A stretch of 64,000 bases of DNA from Saprospiraceae bacterium (lineage in GTDB: Bacteria > Bacteroidota > Bacteroidia > Chitinophagales > Saprospiraceae). Location: the NCBI GenBank assembly GCA_016706365.1, contig JADJJU010000006.1, positions 124,001 through 188,000 of the forward strand. The letters run 5' to 3'. The notes below the pieces were generated by a model. The model did no database searches. It had not been told where the DNA came from and saw only the letters and a program-made list of their open reading frames with translations. Position 1 is the first letter of the stretch. Each line of letters starts with the position of its first letter. The translations under genes were made by a program, and so were the position numbers. Below are positions 47,188-57,234 of this stretch, piece by piece.

Positions 47188-49395
47188 ATGAGCAAAAATG
47201 ATCCTTTATTTTACTCTTTCATTCGTAAAGCGAAATCATTAACCATATTTCTAATTTTTATTAATTCCATTTATAATTTAAATGCCTCTCATATTGTTGG
47301 CGGGGAAATGAATTATAGATGCCTTGGAAATAATCAATATGAAATACGTCTAACTATATACCGGGACTGTTTCTACGGAAATCCTGAAGCTTGGTTTGAC
47401 AATCCTGCATCTGTAGGCTTCTTTGATAGCAATAACATGCTGGTCCGAACCGTGGCATTCAATGGAGAACTACGAATGTTATTGATGAATAATGACACTT
47501 TGGATCCAACTTTGACAGGAACTTGCTTTGTTGTACCGCCCAATGTTTGTGTACATACTACTACATATATCGACACAGTTGATTTGCCATTCTTAGAAGG
47601 TGGCTATCAGTTATCCTATCAAAGATGTTGCAGAAATCAGACTATTCAGAATATTTTGAGGCCAGATGACACAGGCGCTACGTTTGGGATTATAATTTCT
47701 GAAGAAGCTTTATTAAGCTGTAATTCGAATGCGCGATTTGTCAATTGGCCGCCAATTTATATATGTGTCAACGAACCAATTGAATTTGACCATTCAGCTG
47801 TAGACTTAGAAGGCGATTCACTTGTGTACCGACTATGTATTCCACTTACAGGGGCTTCACCGGGAGCACCGGCACCAAGGCCTCCAAACAGGCCACCTTA
47901 TTTGCCTGTTGAATTTGCACCCGGCTTTGATCTTAATAATGTGCTGGGAGGAATTCCACTTGAGATTAATTCGGAAACTGGATTTTTGACCGGGACACCT
48001 TCTATTATTGGGCAATTCGTTGTAGGTGTTTGCGTGGATGAATATAGGGGAGATAGTATTATTTCAACTACCAGAAGGGATTTTCAATACAATATAGGTC
48101 AATGCGGAATGACCACTGCTGCATTTTTTACTTCCGATACCCTTTGCTCATTGCAATTAAATATTGTTAATCAAAGCCAGGAAACTGATAGTGCAATCTG
48201 GATTATTTCTCAGGATGGAAATACACTTGCAAATATTTCAACCTATCACTTGAATTATCTTTTCCCTGAGCAGGGAGTTTATAATATTACCCTGATTGCA
48301 AATCCGGGAAGTAATTGTGTTGATACTTTCAGTCATGATATCACAGTTTTCGACAGTAAATTAAATGCATTATTTACAGCAGTGCAATCAGGTTGTTCAC
48401 TACCATTTACTGTTAATTTCACAGATTTAAGTTCTGATTCCGAACATGTTTTTTTTGTTGACTCCTTCATAGTGCTTGCAGGATCTAATAGAATAGTATC
48501 AGACTCCTTTCCGGATTTTATTGTCTTTGATGATCAGGTTTCAAACATAACATCTACACTCTATTTACAAAATGATGTCGGCTGTAAGGACACCTTTTCC
48601 CTCACAATCCCCATTATTTTATTGAATGAGCCTATTCTACCGGATTCCGTGATACTATGTTTCGGTACACAAATGGAATTAGACCTTGCAATTGAAAATC
48701 CGGGTACCGGGTTTACAATTACCTGGTCGCCTGCTTCGGTAATTCTGAATGGACAAGGTACAAGCAATGTTACTGTGAATTCTACAGGAGATGGTTGGGT
48801 CTTTGTTGAAATTTCCGGTGCAAATAATTGTCTCATACTTGATTCCATTTTTATTGATATCACAGATGAAATTCCTGATTTCAGTGTAATTGCAGAGCCA
48901 CAGGAAATATATCCCTCTCAATCATCTCAATTGAGTGTGTTTTTGACTGGGAATTATGAATTTCAGTGGTCTCCGCCGGGAAGCCTGAACAATAGTATTA
49001 TTCAAAATCCGATTGCTAATCCCCTTGTGACAACTTTATATAGTGTAACTGTTACTGATCCGTTTGGATGTATTAAAACCGGTAGTGTGGAGCTCAGAAT
49101 AATTGAGGTGGAATGCGATAGTACCCATGTATTTATACCTAATTTATTTTCACCAAACGATGATGGCGTCAATGATTTCTTCAATGTAAGTTCGAATATT
49201 CTGGAATCATTTGAGTTGATTGTTTATAACAGATGGGGGAATCCAATTTTTACTACCAAAAATCTAAATGAATCCTGGGATGGCACATATTCAGGAAAAA
49301 AGATAGGGCCTGATACATATGCTTATTACTTTCGGGGAATTTGTTTAGGAGGGATTGAAATTATCAGGAAAGGCAATGTAAGCAGTATAAGATAG
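47188..49395 (+). CDS. PKD-type protein with gliding-motility C-terminal (T9SS type B) domain, paralogue
   Basis: A 735-residue intact relative of the preceding gene. Start ATG 47188 (MSKNDPLFYSF), a signal segment and then the same N-terminal domain (SHIVGGEMNYRCLG, LTIYRDC, YQRCCRNQTI, YICVNEPIEFDHSA, EGDSLVYRLC). The middle is shorter, with PKD/Ig-like segments, and the end is the type B sorting domain (FIPNLFSPNDDGVNDF, LIVYNRWGNPIF, SWDGTYSG). It follows a terminator by about 12 bp, so it needs its own promoter or read-through. Likely a T9SS-secreted surface protein. Confidence 0.88.
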   Translation: MSKNDPLFYSFIRKAKSLTIFLIFINSIYNLNASHIVGGEMNYRCLGNNQYEIRLTIYRDCFYGNPEAWFDNPASVGFFDSNNMLVRTVAFNGELRMLLMNNDTLDPTLTGTCFVVPPNVCVHTTTYIDTVDLPFLEGGYQLSYQRCCRNQTIQNILRPDDTGATFGIIISEEALLSCNSNARFVNWPPIYICVNEPIEFDHSAVDLEGDSLVYRLCIPLTGASPGAPAPRPPNRPPYLPVEFAPGFDLNNVLGGIPLEINSETGFLTGTPSIIGQFVVGVCVDEYRGDSIISTTRRDFQYNIGQCGMTTAAFFTSDTLCSLQLNIVNQSQETDSAIWIISQDGNTLANISTYHLNYLFPEQGVYNITLIANPGSNCVDTFSHDITVFDSKLNALFTAVQSGCSLPFTVNFTDLSSDSEHVFFVDSFIVLAGSNRIVSDSFPDFIVFDDQVSNITSTLYLQNDVGCKDTFSLTIPIILLNEPILPDSVILCFGTQMELDLAIENPGTGFTITWSPASVILNGQGTSNVTVNSTGDGWVFVEISGANNCLILDSIFIDITDEIPDFSVIAEPQEIYPSQSSQLSVFLTGNYEFQWSPPGSLNNSIIQNPIANPLVTTLYSVTVTDPFGCIKTGSVELRIIEVECDSTHVFIPNLFSPNDDGVNDFFNVSSNILESFELIVYNRWGNPIFTTKNLNESWDGTYSGKKIGPDTYAYYFRGICLGGIEIIRKGNVSSIR

Positions 49396-49450
49396 TTGAT
49401 ATACGATGTTAGTTTCATTATACATGAGAACCAGGTCAACTCTATACTTT

Positions 49451-50410
49451 TTATTTAATGTAAAATAGCTCCACTGTCTTGGGATGTATGACGATATTTC
49501 TGACATAATCAGGTTTTTCTATGACTTTCAAAGGGAGTATAAAAGTTTCATTTTTAATAGTCTGAGCTTTTTCGTCCGCTACGACTTTAAAAGCTTCTGC
49601 CTCCAACCCATCATATCTGCTCAATGGTACAACAACAAATATTCTTGCTACTTCCGGAATAAATTTATATGATGTGTTTCCTTTTTTGTTGCTTGAAAAC
49701 TGGATAGGAATTTCTAATATTTTCTCAGTGTATTGTTCTACAGTAATATTTACCTGCACTTTCTCAGTACCCAACCTTACAAAAGATTGATCAGGCGATT
49801 GCAGTTTAATGGCGGTCTGAACACTTTCCCGGACATTGGTCAGGTTAATTTGTTCTGTTGGCCAAAACTGAATAGTATCAAGGTAACTTTGCGGGCCAAA
49901 CACCAGAATAGAATCAGGCTCCAGAATGATATCCCCATTCAAATCATAATCCGGGTAAAACTCAATGCTATAGTTAAACTTTACAGGCACCGTCTTTCTA
50001 AATGCCTGCTCCAGATGAATCTGAACTATATCAGGCGATACATTCAGCACATTAACAGGGTAATTAGCTAGAATGCCTTTAATCTTTTCTCTGAGTGTAT
50101 ATCCGCTTAAGGTCTGCAGAGCTGCATCATTTAATGGGATACTGATAGTATTCAATTCTGCAAACCATTGAAGTTTAACCAGATCCCAGCCTGTTGCGGA
50201 TATCATATATTCAGCGGTACGAATAGGTTCCTGGCTGAAAGTAACAGTTTCAGGCATTTCGTACTTAATCTGTACAGTCAGAGTGGAGGTATAAGTCTGT
50301 GAAAATTTTTGGACGATCCAGAAAACGAGGGCAATCAGAAGACTGACGACTATAATTTTAGCGTCTTTTCTGATAGTACCCGGCTTGCTTCCTAAATTAA
50401 AATCCATCAT
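49451..50410 (-). CDS. YbbR-like domain protein
   Basis: A 319-residue protein with one N-terminal transmembrane helix (IIVVSLLIALVFWIVQKF) and a periplasmic part of beta-rich YbbR units, seen in YPVNVLNVSPDIVQIHLEQ, PDSILVFGPQSYLDTI and VQVNITVEQYTEK. YbbR proteins (CdaR in Firmicutes) regulate the cyclic di-AMP synthase in some bacteria; whether that holds here is unknown. Its start overlaps the yajC stop by 14 bp. The DUF1573-yajC-ybbR order is common in Bacteroidota. Confidence 0.85.
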   Translation of the reverse strand: MMDFNLGSKPGTIRKDAKIIVVSLLIALVFWIVQKFSQTYTSTLTVQIKYEMPETVTFSQEPIRTAEYMISATGWDLVKLQWFAELNTISIPLNDAALQTLSGYTLREKIKGILANYPVNVLNVSPDIVQIHLEQAFRKTVPVKFNYSIEFYPDYDLNGDIILEPDSILVFGPQSYLDTIQFWPTEQINLTNVRESVQTAIKLQSPDQSFVRLGTEKVQVNITVEQYTEKILEIPIQFSSNKKGNTSYKFIPEVARIFVVVPLSRYDGLEAEAFKVVADEKAQTIKNETFILPLKVIEKPDYVRNIVIHPKTVELFYIK

Positions 50411-50717
50411 TCATTGGTTCCACAGCTTCAGTTAATTCTTTTGAAATAGAGTTTTTGGTGACACGAAGAAAAGTCTTAACATCTACTTGTAAGTGTATAA
50501 TATTTCCTTCAATCTTGTTGATTCTTCCAACAATTCCTGATGCAGTCACAACTTGCTTTCCTTTTTCGAGACTTTCAGTAAATTTCACCTGCTCTTTAGC
50601 TTTTTTCTGTTGTGGTCTGATAATGAAGAAATAGAATACTACTACTATAAGAATTAGTGGTAAAAAGCTCATCAGAGAACTACCGCCGGAAGCTTGCAAA
50701 AACATAGATAATAACAT
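50397..50717 (-). CDS. yajC: Preprotein translocase subunit YajC
   Basis: Small inner-membrane accessory subunit of the Sec machinery. The 106-residue protein has a single membrane helix (FLPLILIVVVFYFFIIRPQQK), the RPQQKK motif and the cytoplasmic domain with LEKGKQVVTASGIVGRINKIE. Length is typical. It overlaps ybbR and follows the DUF1573 gene by 31 bp, one transcription unit. Confidence 0.96.
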   Translation of the reverse strand: MLLSMFLQASGGSSLMSFLPLILIVVVFYFFIIRPQQKKAKEQVKFTESLEKGKQVVTASGIVGRINKIEGNIIHLQVDVKTFLRVTKNSISKELTEAVEPMNDGF

Positions 50718-50748
50718 AAAATGGTTGTTTTGTTTGGTTGATTATTGT

Positions 50749-51231
50749 TTACTTTGGTGTAATTGGGTTGACGTATCCAATTAAGGCAATTACATTTTCC
50801 TTAGGATAGGTATTTGCGATGACAGTAACATCTCTGTTCTGATCATGAATTCGACCTGCAGTATTGAATTGCACTACTATTTCTCCCTCACCACCCGGAG
50901 GAATAGATTCCTTGGGCCAGGAAGGTACAGTGCAGCCACAAACAGCTCTCGCATCATTAATTAATAAAGCGATTTTCCCTGTATTCTTAAATTTGAAGGC
51001 TTGTTTAACTGTATCTCCTTCATTTGCTTCTCCAAAATTTATAATGGCATTTTCAAATTCCATCTTCGCCACATTAACAGTGTCAGTCTCTCCATCAGCT
51101 GTAACGGGATTGCGTATGATGTCTGTTACTCCATTTGGAGAACGTATTTCCTCAACTTTCTTTTCATCAGATGAGCAAGCCATCCAGAATAGCAGAAAGA
51201 AAAAAAATATATAGCTAAGTGTATTTTTCAT
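50749..51231 (-). CDS. DUF1573 lipoprotein
   Basis: Start at MKNTLSYIFFFFLLFWMAC, which gives a clean lipoprotein signal (Cys19); the longer frame adds 12 residues. The mature part has the DUF1573 core: FGEANEGDTVKQAFKFKNTG, ARAVCGCTVPSWPKESIPPG and EIVVQFNTAGR, an Ig-like (ASPM/Hydin-related) fold. Periplasmic, function unknown. First gene of the DUF1573-yajC-ybbR unit. Confidence 0.88.
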   Translation of the reverse strand: MKNTLSYIFFFFLLFWMACSSDEKKVEEIRSPNGVTDIIRNPVTADGETDTVNVAKMEFENAIINFGEANEGDTVKQAFKFKNTGKIALLINDARAVCGCTVPSWPKESIPPGGEGEIVVQFNTAGRIHDQNRDVTVIANTYPKENVIALIGYVNPITPK

Positions 51232-51386
51232 GGAGCACAAATGTAATAATAAAGAAAGATATATCAATCAAGATAAGTAAGAGCTCTCATACAATGATGC
51301 ATGTAATAGCTGTTTGATAAAACTGTTCAGTTAATCGAGTACTCACGCGTAACGTTATTTGTATTTACTTTGTTGAAATTTTCTAT

Positions 51387-51947
51387 ATGATTCCAGCTCA
51401 TCAAAATCACAAATTTAGTCGAATTTACTTGTGGGGATTTATGGGAAGTGGTAAATCCACCATAGGGCAGGAGCTGGCCCAGAGACTGAGCTATGAGTTT
51501 GTGGACTTAGATTGTAGCATTGAGAAAATTGAAAACTTGAAAGTTGCTGAGATCTTTTCGCAAAAAGGTGAAGAGTTCTTCAGAAAGATTGAACATGAAA
51601 CCTTGAAAACAGTGGCAAGGAGAACTGATAAAGTAATCGTATCAGCAGGTGGTGGTGCTCCATGGCGTTTTGATAATGCAAAAATAATGAACGAAACAGG
51701 AGTTACTATTTATTTAGAAGTCTCTCCAAAGTCTTTGAAACGCAGGTTGAAAACCGAAGATAGAGATGCCCGGCCGCTGCTTATGAATCTTACCTGGAAG
51801 GAGATTATAGATTTATACCAAAATCGTTTAGAATTTTATAAAACTGCACAGATCACAGTTTCTAATGATCAGAACATAACAAAATGTTTGCAAGCAATAA
51901 TGGAGCAATTAGACCAGTTGCAGTTCGTCCCAAATAAATTACTCTGA
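51387..51947 (+). CDS. aroK: Shikimate kinase
   Basis: Phosphorylates shikimate in the aromatic amino acid pathway (cytoplasm). The 186-residue protein carries the P-loop GFMGSGKSTIG, then FVDLDCSIE, EEFFRKIEHETL, VSAGGGAPW (shikimate binding) and the lid motif EDRDARPLL. Standard length. Divergent from the DUF1573 gene, convergent with the S8 protease gene. Confidence 0.94.
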   Translation: MIPAHQNHKFSRIYLWGFMGSGKSTIGQELAQRLSYEFVDLDCSIEKIENLKVAEIFSQKGEEFFRKIEHETLKTVARRTDKVIVSAGGGAPWRFDNAKIMNETGVTIYLEVSPKSLKRRLKTEDRDARPLLMNLTWKEIIDLYQNRLEFYKTAQITVSNDQNITKCLQAIMEQLDQLQFVPNKLL

Positions 51948-51956
51948 CATATTTCC

Positions 51957-53489
51957 TTAATTCAATATCTTATTCATGACCTGGTATGCATCCGGAAGTT
52001 TACCTATGGTTTTAGGTGACTTAGTATCGATTGCAGTAGATTCTAAAAGTTCGTACAATTCTGCTGTTGTAATATCGGGTCTATAGCTCTTTATGATTCC
52101 GGCAAGCCCCGCAATAAAAGGAGTCGCCATAGAAGTACCGTTCAAATCTTTGTATGAATTCTTAATGAAAGTAGAGCGTATGTTTACTCCCGGTGCTGCC
52201 AATTTCATTTTAATATCTGAGGTAGTGTTTGAGAAAGATGCTTTATTCAATTGATAATCCACAGCTGCAATTGTAATCACACCGGCTGCATTAGCTGGTG
52301 CAAATTTCTTTGCATTTGTATTGCTATTTCCTGCTGCAACAATCACGACAGCACCTGCCTCATTTGCATATTGAATAGCTTTCTCAAATGCTCTTTGTTT
52401 ACTGTCATTTGAAGGTCCCCCCAGTGATAGAGAAATCACATCTGCACCGAGATCCGCTGCTTTGATGATTCCATCTATGATAGTGTTTTGCGATCCCACA
52501 CCATTTTTACCCAACACCTGAATACTTGTAACCCTGATGTGCTGATTTGAAAAAGATATTCCGGCTGTCCCAATTGCATTATTGGATACTGCTGCAATAA
52601 CGCCTCCGCAATGTGTACCATGCCCATGCCCGTCGACATCATCTTTAGTATTAAAACTTTGATAATTGTTATTAATATCCTGGTGCTCACGCTCTATACC
52701 TGTGTCCAGGACACAGACTAATGCGGTCTTTTTAGGCTGATTTCCTGATTCCTGAAGAAAGGTATTCATTTCCTGGATTTTGAGTGCTCTCAGTCCCCAT
52801 TGATAAGTATATTCCGGATCATTTACAGTAGATAATGCCGCAGTGCCGGGTGGAATTGTCTCGCTAATATCTAGATCCACTTCAAAAGCTTCATTGACCT
52901 CCAGCCATTCCATAGATGCCTGAGATCTTATCTTTTTCTTGATTCCAAAAAAACGATGCATTTTGCTTTTGGGGACATCCAGTAAATAATAATTATCCAA
53001 AATGGTACTACTCGCATTTTTCGGATAATATGCCTGTTTATAAGTTATATCATACTTCTCCAGTGTAGGTAAAATGGATTCAATTGTCTTTCCTTCGTCG
53101 AGTTCCAGTAATAGTTCTGAATTATTTTCCAGCTCCGGTAATCTCGCATAAACCATTTGCCTTATCACTGGTTTATATAGCCAAAATATGTACATAGAGA
53201 CCAAAATTACACTGAGTACGATGGCATAGGGTTTCTTAAGAGTGCGCAGATAATAAACTGCAACACCTGAAACACCTGCAACAATACAATCCCGGCACAA
53301 TACAAAGAGCTTATATCCCATGGGTGTCCCATTCAATAAAATGCTCAATAAATAAACTAATATTAAAACAACAGTAATCTTGCCCCAATGGCTTCGGAAA
53401 TTGATAACAAACCATTTTTGCAACCAGGAAAGAAGAATTATGTACAATAAGCTACCTGTCCCAAAATAAATTATGTCAGATAAGAGCAT
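51957..53489 (-). CDS. Membrane-anchored S8 (subtilisin-like) serine protease
   Basis: A 510-residue protein with four N-terminal transmembrane helices (about residues 6-28, 38-52, 64-80 and 88-106), no secretory signal, a linker domain (about 115-230) and a subtilase domain. The catalytic triad is complete: Asp262 (VCVLDTGIE), His293 (GHGHGTHCGG) and Ser453 (LNGTSMATPF), with Asn388 as oxyanion residue. The fusion to a polytopic membrane part is unusual for S8 peptidases. Which side the protease faces depends on helix number; four helices with a cytoplasmic N-terminus would put it inside the cell. Substrate unknown. Confidence 0.9.
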   Translation of the reverse strand: MLLSDIIYFGTGSLLYIILLSWLQKWFVINFRSHWGKITVVLILVYLLSILLNGTPMGYKLFVLCRDCIVAGVSGVAVYYLRTLKKPYAIVLSVILVSMYIFWLYKPVIRQMVYARLPELENNSELLLELDEGKTIESILPTLEKYDITYKQAYYPKNASSTILDNYYLLDVPKSKMHRFFGIKKKIRSQASMEWLEVNEAFEVDLDISETIPPGTAALSTVNDPEYTYQWGLRALKIQEMNTFLQESGNQPKKTALVCVLDTGIEREHQDINNNYQSFNTKDDVDGHGHGTHCGGVIAAVSNNAIGTAGISFSNQHIRVTSIQVLGKNGVGSQNTIIDGIIKAADLGADVISLSLGGPSNDSKQRAFEKAIQYANEAGAVVIVAAGNSNTNAKKFAPANAAGVITIAAVDYQLNKASFSNTTSDIKMKLAAPGVNIRSTFIKNSYKDLNGTSMATPFIAGLAGIIKSYRPDITTAELYELLESTAIDTKSPKTIGKLPDAYQVMNKILN

Positions 53490-53703
53490 ATGTAATGGTT
53501 ATTTTAATGAACAATAATGATTAAGTGTTAAGTAGTTTATTGTGGTCCTATCATACCAATCATACTTAATAACGTAATGTTAATATTTTTAATTCAAAGG
53601 TGAATATTGTCCTAAGTTGACAGTTATCATGAAAGAGATTTTCAAATATGGTTATATTCGCCTCCACTTAGAATTCAAGCAAATATATAAATAAAAACCA
53701 GAT

Positions 53704-54636
53704 ATGAATATTGAAAAATGCCTGATAATCGGATCAGGACCTTCCGGATATACTGCAGCTATTTATGCAGCCAGAGCCGGGCTTCAGCCAATTTTGTTTA
53801 CAGGCGAACAGCCGGGTGGTCAATTGACGATTACAAATGATGTTGAAAATTATCCCGGATATCCGGATGGGGTAGTAGGACCTCAGATGATGGAAGATTT
53901 TCGCAGGCAAGCAGAGAGATTTGGGACTAGAGTAATAATGGAAATAATCACTAAGGTAGATTTTACCGGACCGGTTCATAAAGTATGGACTGAGAGCGGA
54001 GTAGAACATCACGCACATACAGTAGTAATAAGTACCGGCGCATCTGCAAAATGGCTTGGTTTGCCCTCAGAGGAAAGATTAAATAATAAAGGTGTATCTG
54101 CATGTGCGGTCTGTGATGGATTTTTCTACCGCGGTCAGGTAGTGGCTGTTGTAGGTGGAGGTGATACAGCTGCTGAAGAAGCAACATATTTATCAAAATT
54201 ATGCAAAGAAGTTCATCTGATTGTTAGGAGAGATGAAATGCGGGCTTCCAAAATTATGCAGGAAAGAGTCCTCAAAACGGAGAATATTATCGTACATTGG
54301 AATACACAAACTGTTGAAATCCTGGGAGAGGATTCAGTGAATGGAGTGTTGGTCAAGAATGTATTAACTAATGAAGAACAAGTTTTGCCGGTTACAGGAT
54401 TTTTTGTTGCAATCGGACATAAGCCGAATACCGAAATCTTCAATGATTGGCTAAAGATGGATGCTTCAGGATATCTTCATGTCATACCAGGCACCACTCA
54501 TACAGAAATTCCCGGAGTATTTGTAAGTGGTGACGCTGCCGACCATGTATACAGACAAGCAGTTACAGCGGCTGGAACCGGATGCATGGCTGCGCTTGAT
54601 GCAGAGCGCTATCTGGTAAATAATGCGATTTGTTAA
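53704..54636 (+). CDS. trxB: Thioredoxin-disulfide reductase
   Basis: Flavoenzyme that reduces thioredoxin with NADPH. The 310-residue protein has the FAD motif GSGPSGYTAAIYAARAGL, PGGQLT, the redox pair in ACAVCDGFF, the NADPH motif VVGGGDTAAEEATYL and the closing GVFVSGDAAD. Length and domain order are standard. fba follows 18 bp later, so the two are probably co-transcribed. Confidence 0.96.
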   Translation: MNIEKCLIIGSGPSGYTAAIYAARAGLQPILFTGEQPGGQLTITNDVENYPGYPDGVVGPQMMEDFRRQAERFGTRVIMEIITKVDFTGPVHKVWTESGVEHHAHTVVISTGASAKWLGLPSEERLNNKGVSACAVCDGFFYRGQVVAVVGGGDTAAEEATYLSKLCKEVHLIVRRDEMRASKIMQERVLKTENIIVHWNTQTVEILGEDSVNGVLVKNVLTNEEQVLPVTGFFVAIGHKPNTEIFNDWLKMDASGYLHVIPGTTHTEIPGVFVSGDAADHVYRQAVTAAGTGCMAALDAERYLVNNAIC

Positions 54637-54654
54637 TATCAAAAAAAATATAAA

Positions 54655-55731
54655 ATGAGCGGTTCAAGTAGATTCAGGGCAGGTGTTTTACATGGAGATG
54701 AAGTTTCCGAACTTTATCAATATGCCAAAAACGAGCAGTTTGCATTACCTGCTGTCAACGTGATTGGGACAAACTCTGTCAATGCAGTTCTGGAAACAGC
54801 TAAAGCTGTCAATTCTCCTGTAATCATTCAGTTTTCAAATGGAGGGGGAGTTTTCAATGCAGGTAAAAGTTTATCTAATGATAATCAACAGGCAGCTGTT
54901 CTGGGTTCCATTTCCGGGGCTTTGCACATACATACAATGGCTAAGGCATACGGTGTACCTGTAATCCTTCACACAGATCACTGCGCAAAGAACCTTTTGC
55001 CATGGATTGATGGACTGTTAGAAGCCGGCGAGCGATTCTTTGCTGAGCGGGGATATCCGCTTTACTCATCACATATGTTGGATTTGTCTGAAGAGCCTCT
55101 TGAGGAGAATATCGAAATCTGCAAGCAATACCTGCACAGAATGTCTAAACTGGGTATGACTATTGAAATTGAGCTGGGAGTCACAGGAGGAGAAGAAGAT
55201 GGTGTTGATAATTCTGATGTTGACAGCTCCAGACTATATACCCAACCACAGGAAGTGGCATATGCATATGAAGAATTGTTAAAAATCAACAGCAGGTTTA
55301 CGGTGGCTGCAGCTTTCGGAAATGTTCACGGAGTGTATAAACCAGGTAATGTTTCTTTGCAACCGATTATTCTTAAAAATTCACAGGATTTTATTCAGCA
55401 GAAGTATAATACAGGAGAAAAACCTGTGAATTTTGTTTTCCATGGTGGTTCAGGGTCTTCCAGAGAAGAGATCAGAGAGGCATTGTCTTACGGAGCTATC
55501 AAAATGAATATTGACACAGACATGCAATGGGCTTTCTGGGATGGAGTTAAAGATTATTATGAGTCAAAAAGGGATTATTTGCAAGGTCAAATCGGAAATC
55601 CGGATGGAGCAGACAAGCCTAATAAAAAATACTATGATCCCCGAGTATGGTTGAGAGCAGGAGAACAATCATTTGTGAACAGATTGAAGATTGCTTTTGA
55701 AGATTTGAATTGCATTAATAGAAACGCGTAG
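54655..55731 (+). CDS. fbaA: Class II fructose-bisphosphate aldolase
   Basis: Zinc-dependent aldolase of glycolysis and gluconeogenesis. The 358-residue protein fits class IIA length. Zinc and active-site motifs: ILHTDHCAKNLLPW, EIELGVTGGEEDGVDNS, NVHGVYKPGNV and FVFHGGSGSS, then MNIDTDMQWAFW. Start ATG 18 bp after trxB. A strong hairpin terminator follows. Confidence 0.96.
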   Translation: MSGSSRFRAGVLHGDEVSELYQYAKNEQFALPAVNVIGTNSVNAVLETAKAVNSPVIIQFSNGGGVFNAGKSLSNDNQQAAVLGSISGALHIHTMAKAYGVPVILHTDHCAKNLLPWIDGLLEAGERFFAERGYPLYSSHMLDLSEEPLEENIEICKQYLHRMSKLGMTIEIELGVTGGEEDGVDNSDVDSSRLYTQPQEVAYAYEELLKINSRFTVAAAFGNVHGVYKPGNVSLQPIILKNSQDFIQQKYNTGEKPVNFVFHGGSGSSREEIREALSYGAIKMNIDTDMQWAFWDGVKDYYESKRDYLQGQIGNPDGADKPNKKYYDPRVWLRAGEQSFVNRLKIAFEDLNCINRNA

Positions 55732-55753
55732 TAGAAAAAAATAATTTAGTCAG

Positions 55754-55787
55754 ACCGGATCCGATCATTGTTGGATCCGGTTTATTT
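55754..55787 (+). terminator. Rho-independent terminator after fbaA
   Basis: ACCGGATCC (55754-55762) pairs with GGATCCGGT (55773-55781), followed by a T-rich stretch, 22 bp past the fbaA stop and just before the next ATG. Confidence 0.8.
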
Positions 55788-55799
55788 TTATCCACCAAT

Positions 55800-57089
<1,290 letters not shown>

Positions 57090-57094
57090 ATTTG

Positions 57095-57142
57095 AAACAG
57101 CCATTTAACAGCTGTTTAATCGGTGAAGCGTTTAAGCGAAGA
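57095..57142 (+). repeat. AACAGCC element, locus B
   Basis: AACAGCC at 57096-57102, then an inverted AACAGCTGTT and GTTTAATCGGTGAAGCGTTTAAGCGAAG. The last block matches the GTTTAGGCGATAAGCGTCTAAACGAAG text ending locus C. It lies downstream of the damaged rlmI-like gene and upstream of the convergent GT39 gene. Confidence 0.6.
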
Positions 57143-57234
57143 GTGGTGGTGTTTTTGGATTGGTGTTCAATGAATTTTTAATTCATTAAGCCCCAAGTCA
57201 AATATTTATTCAAATGGAAATTGAAAATTACCAT

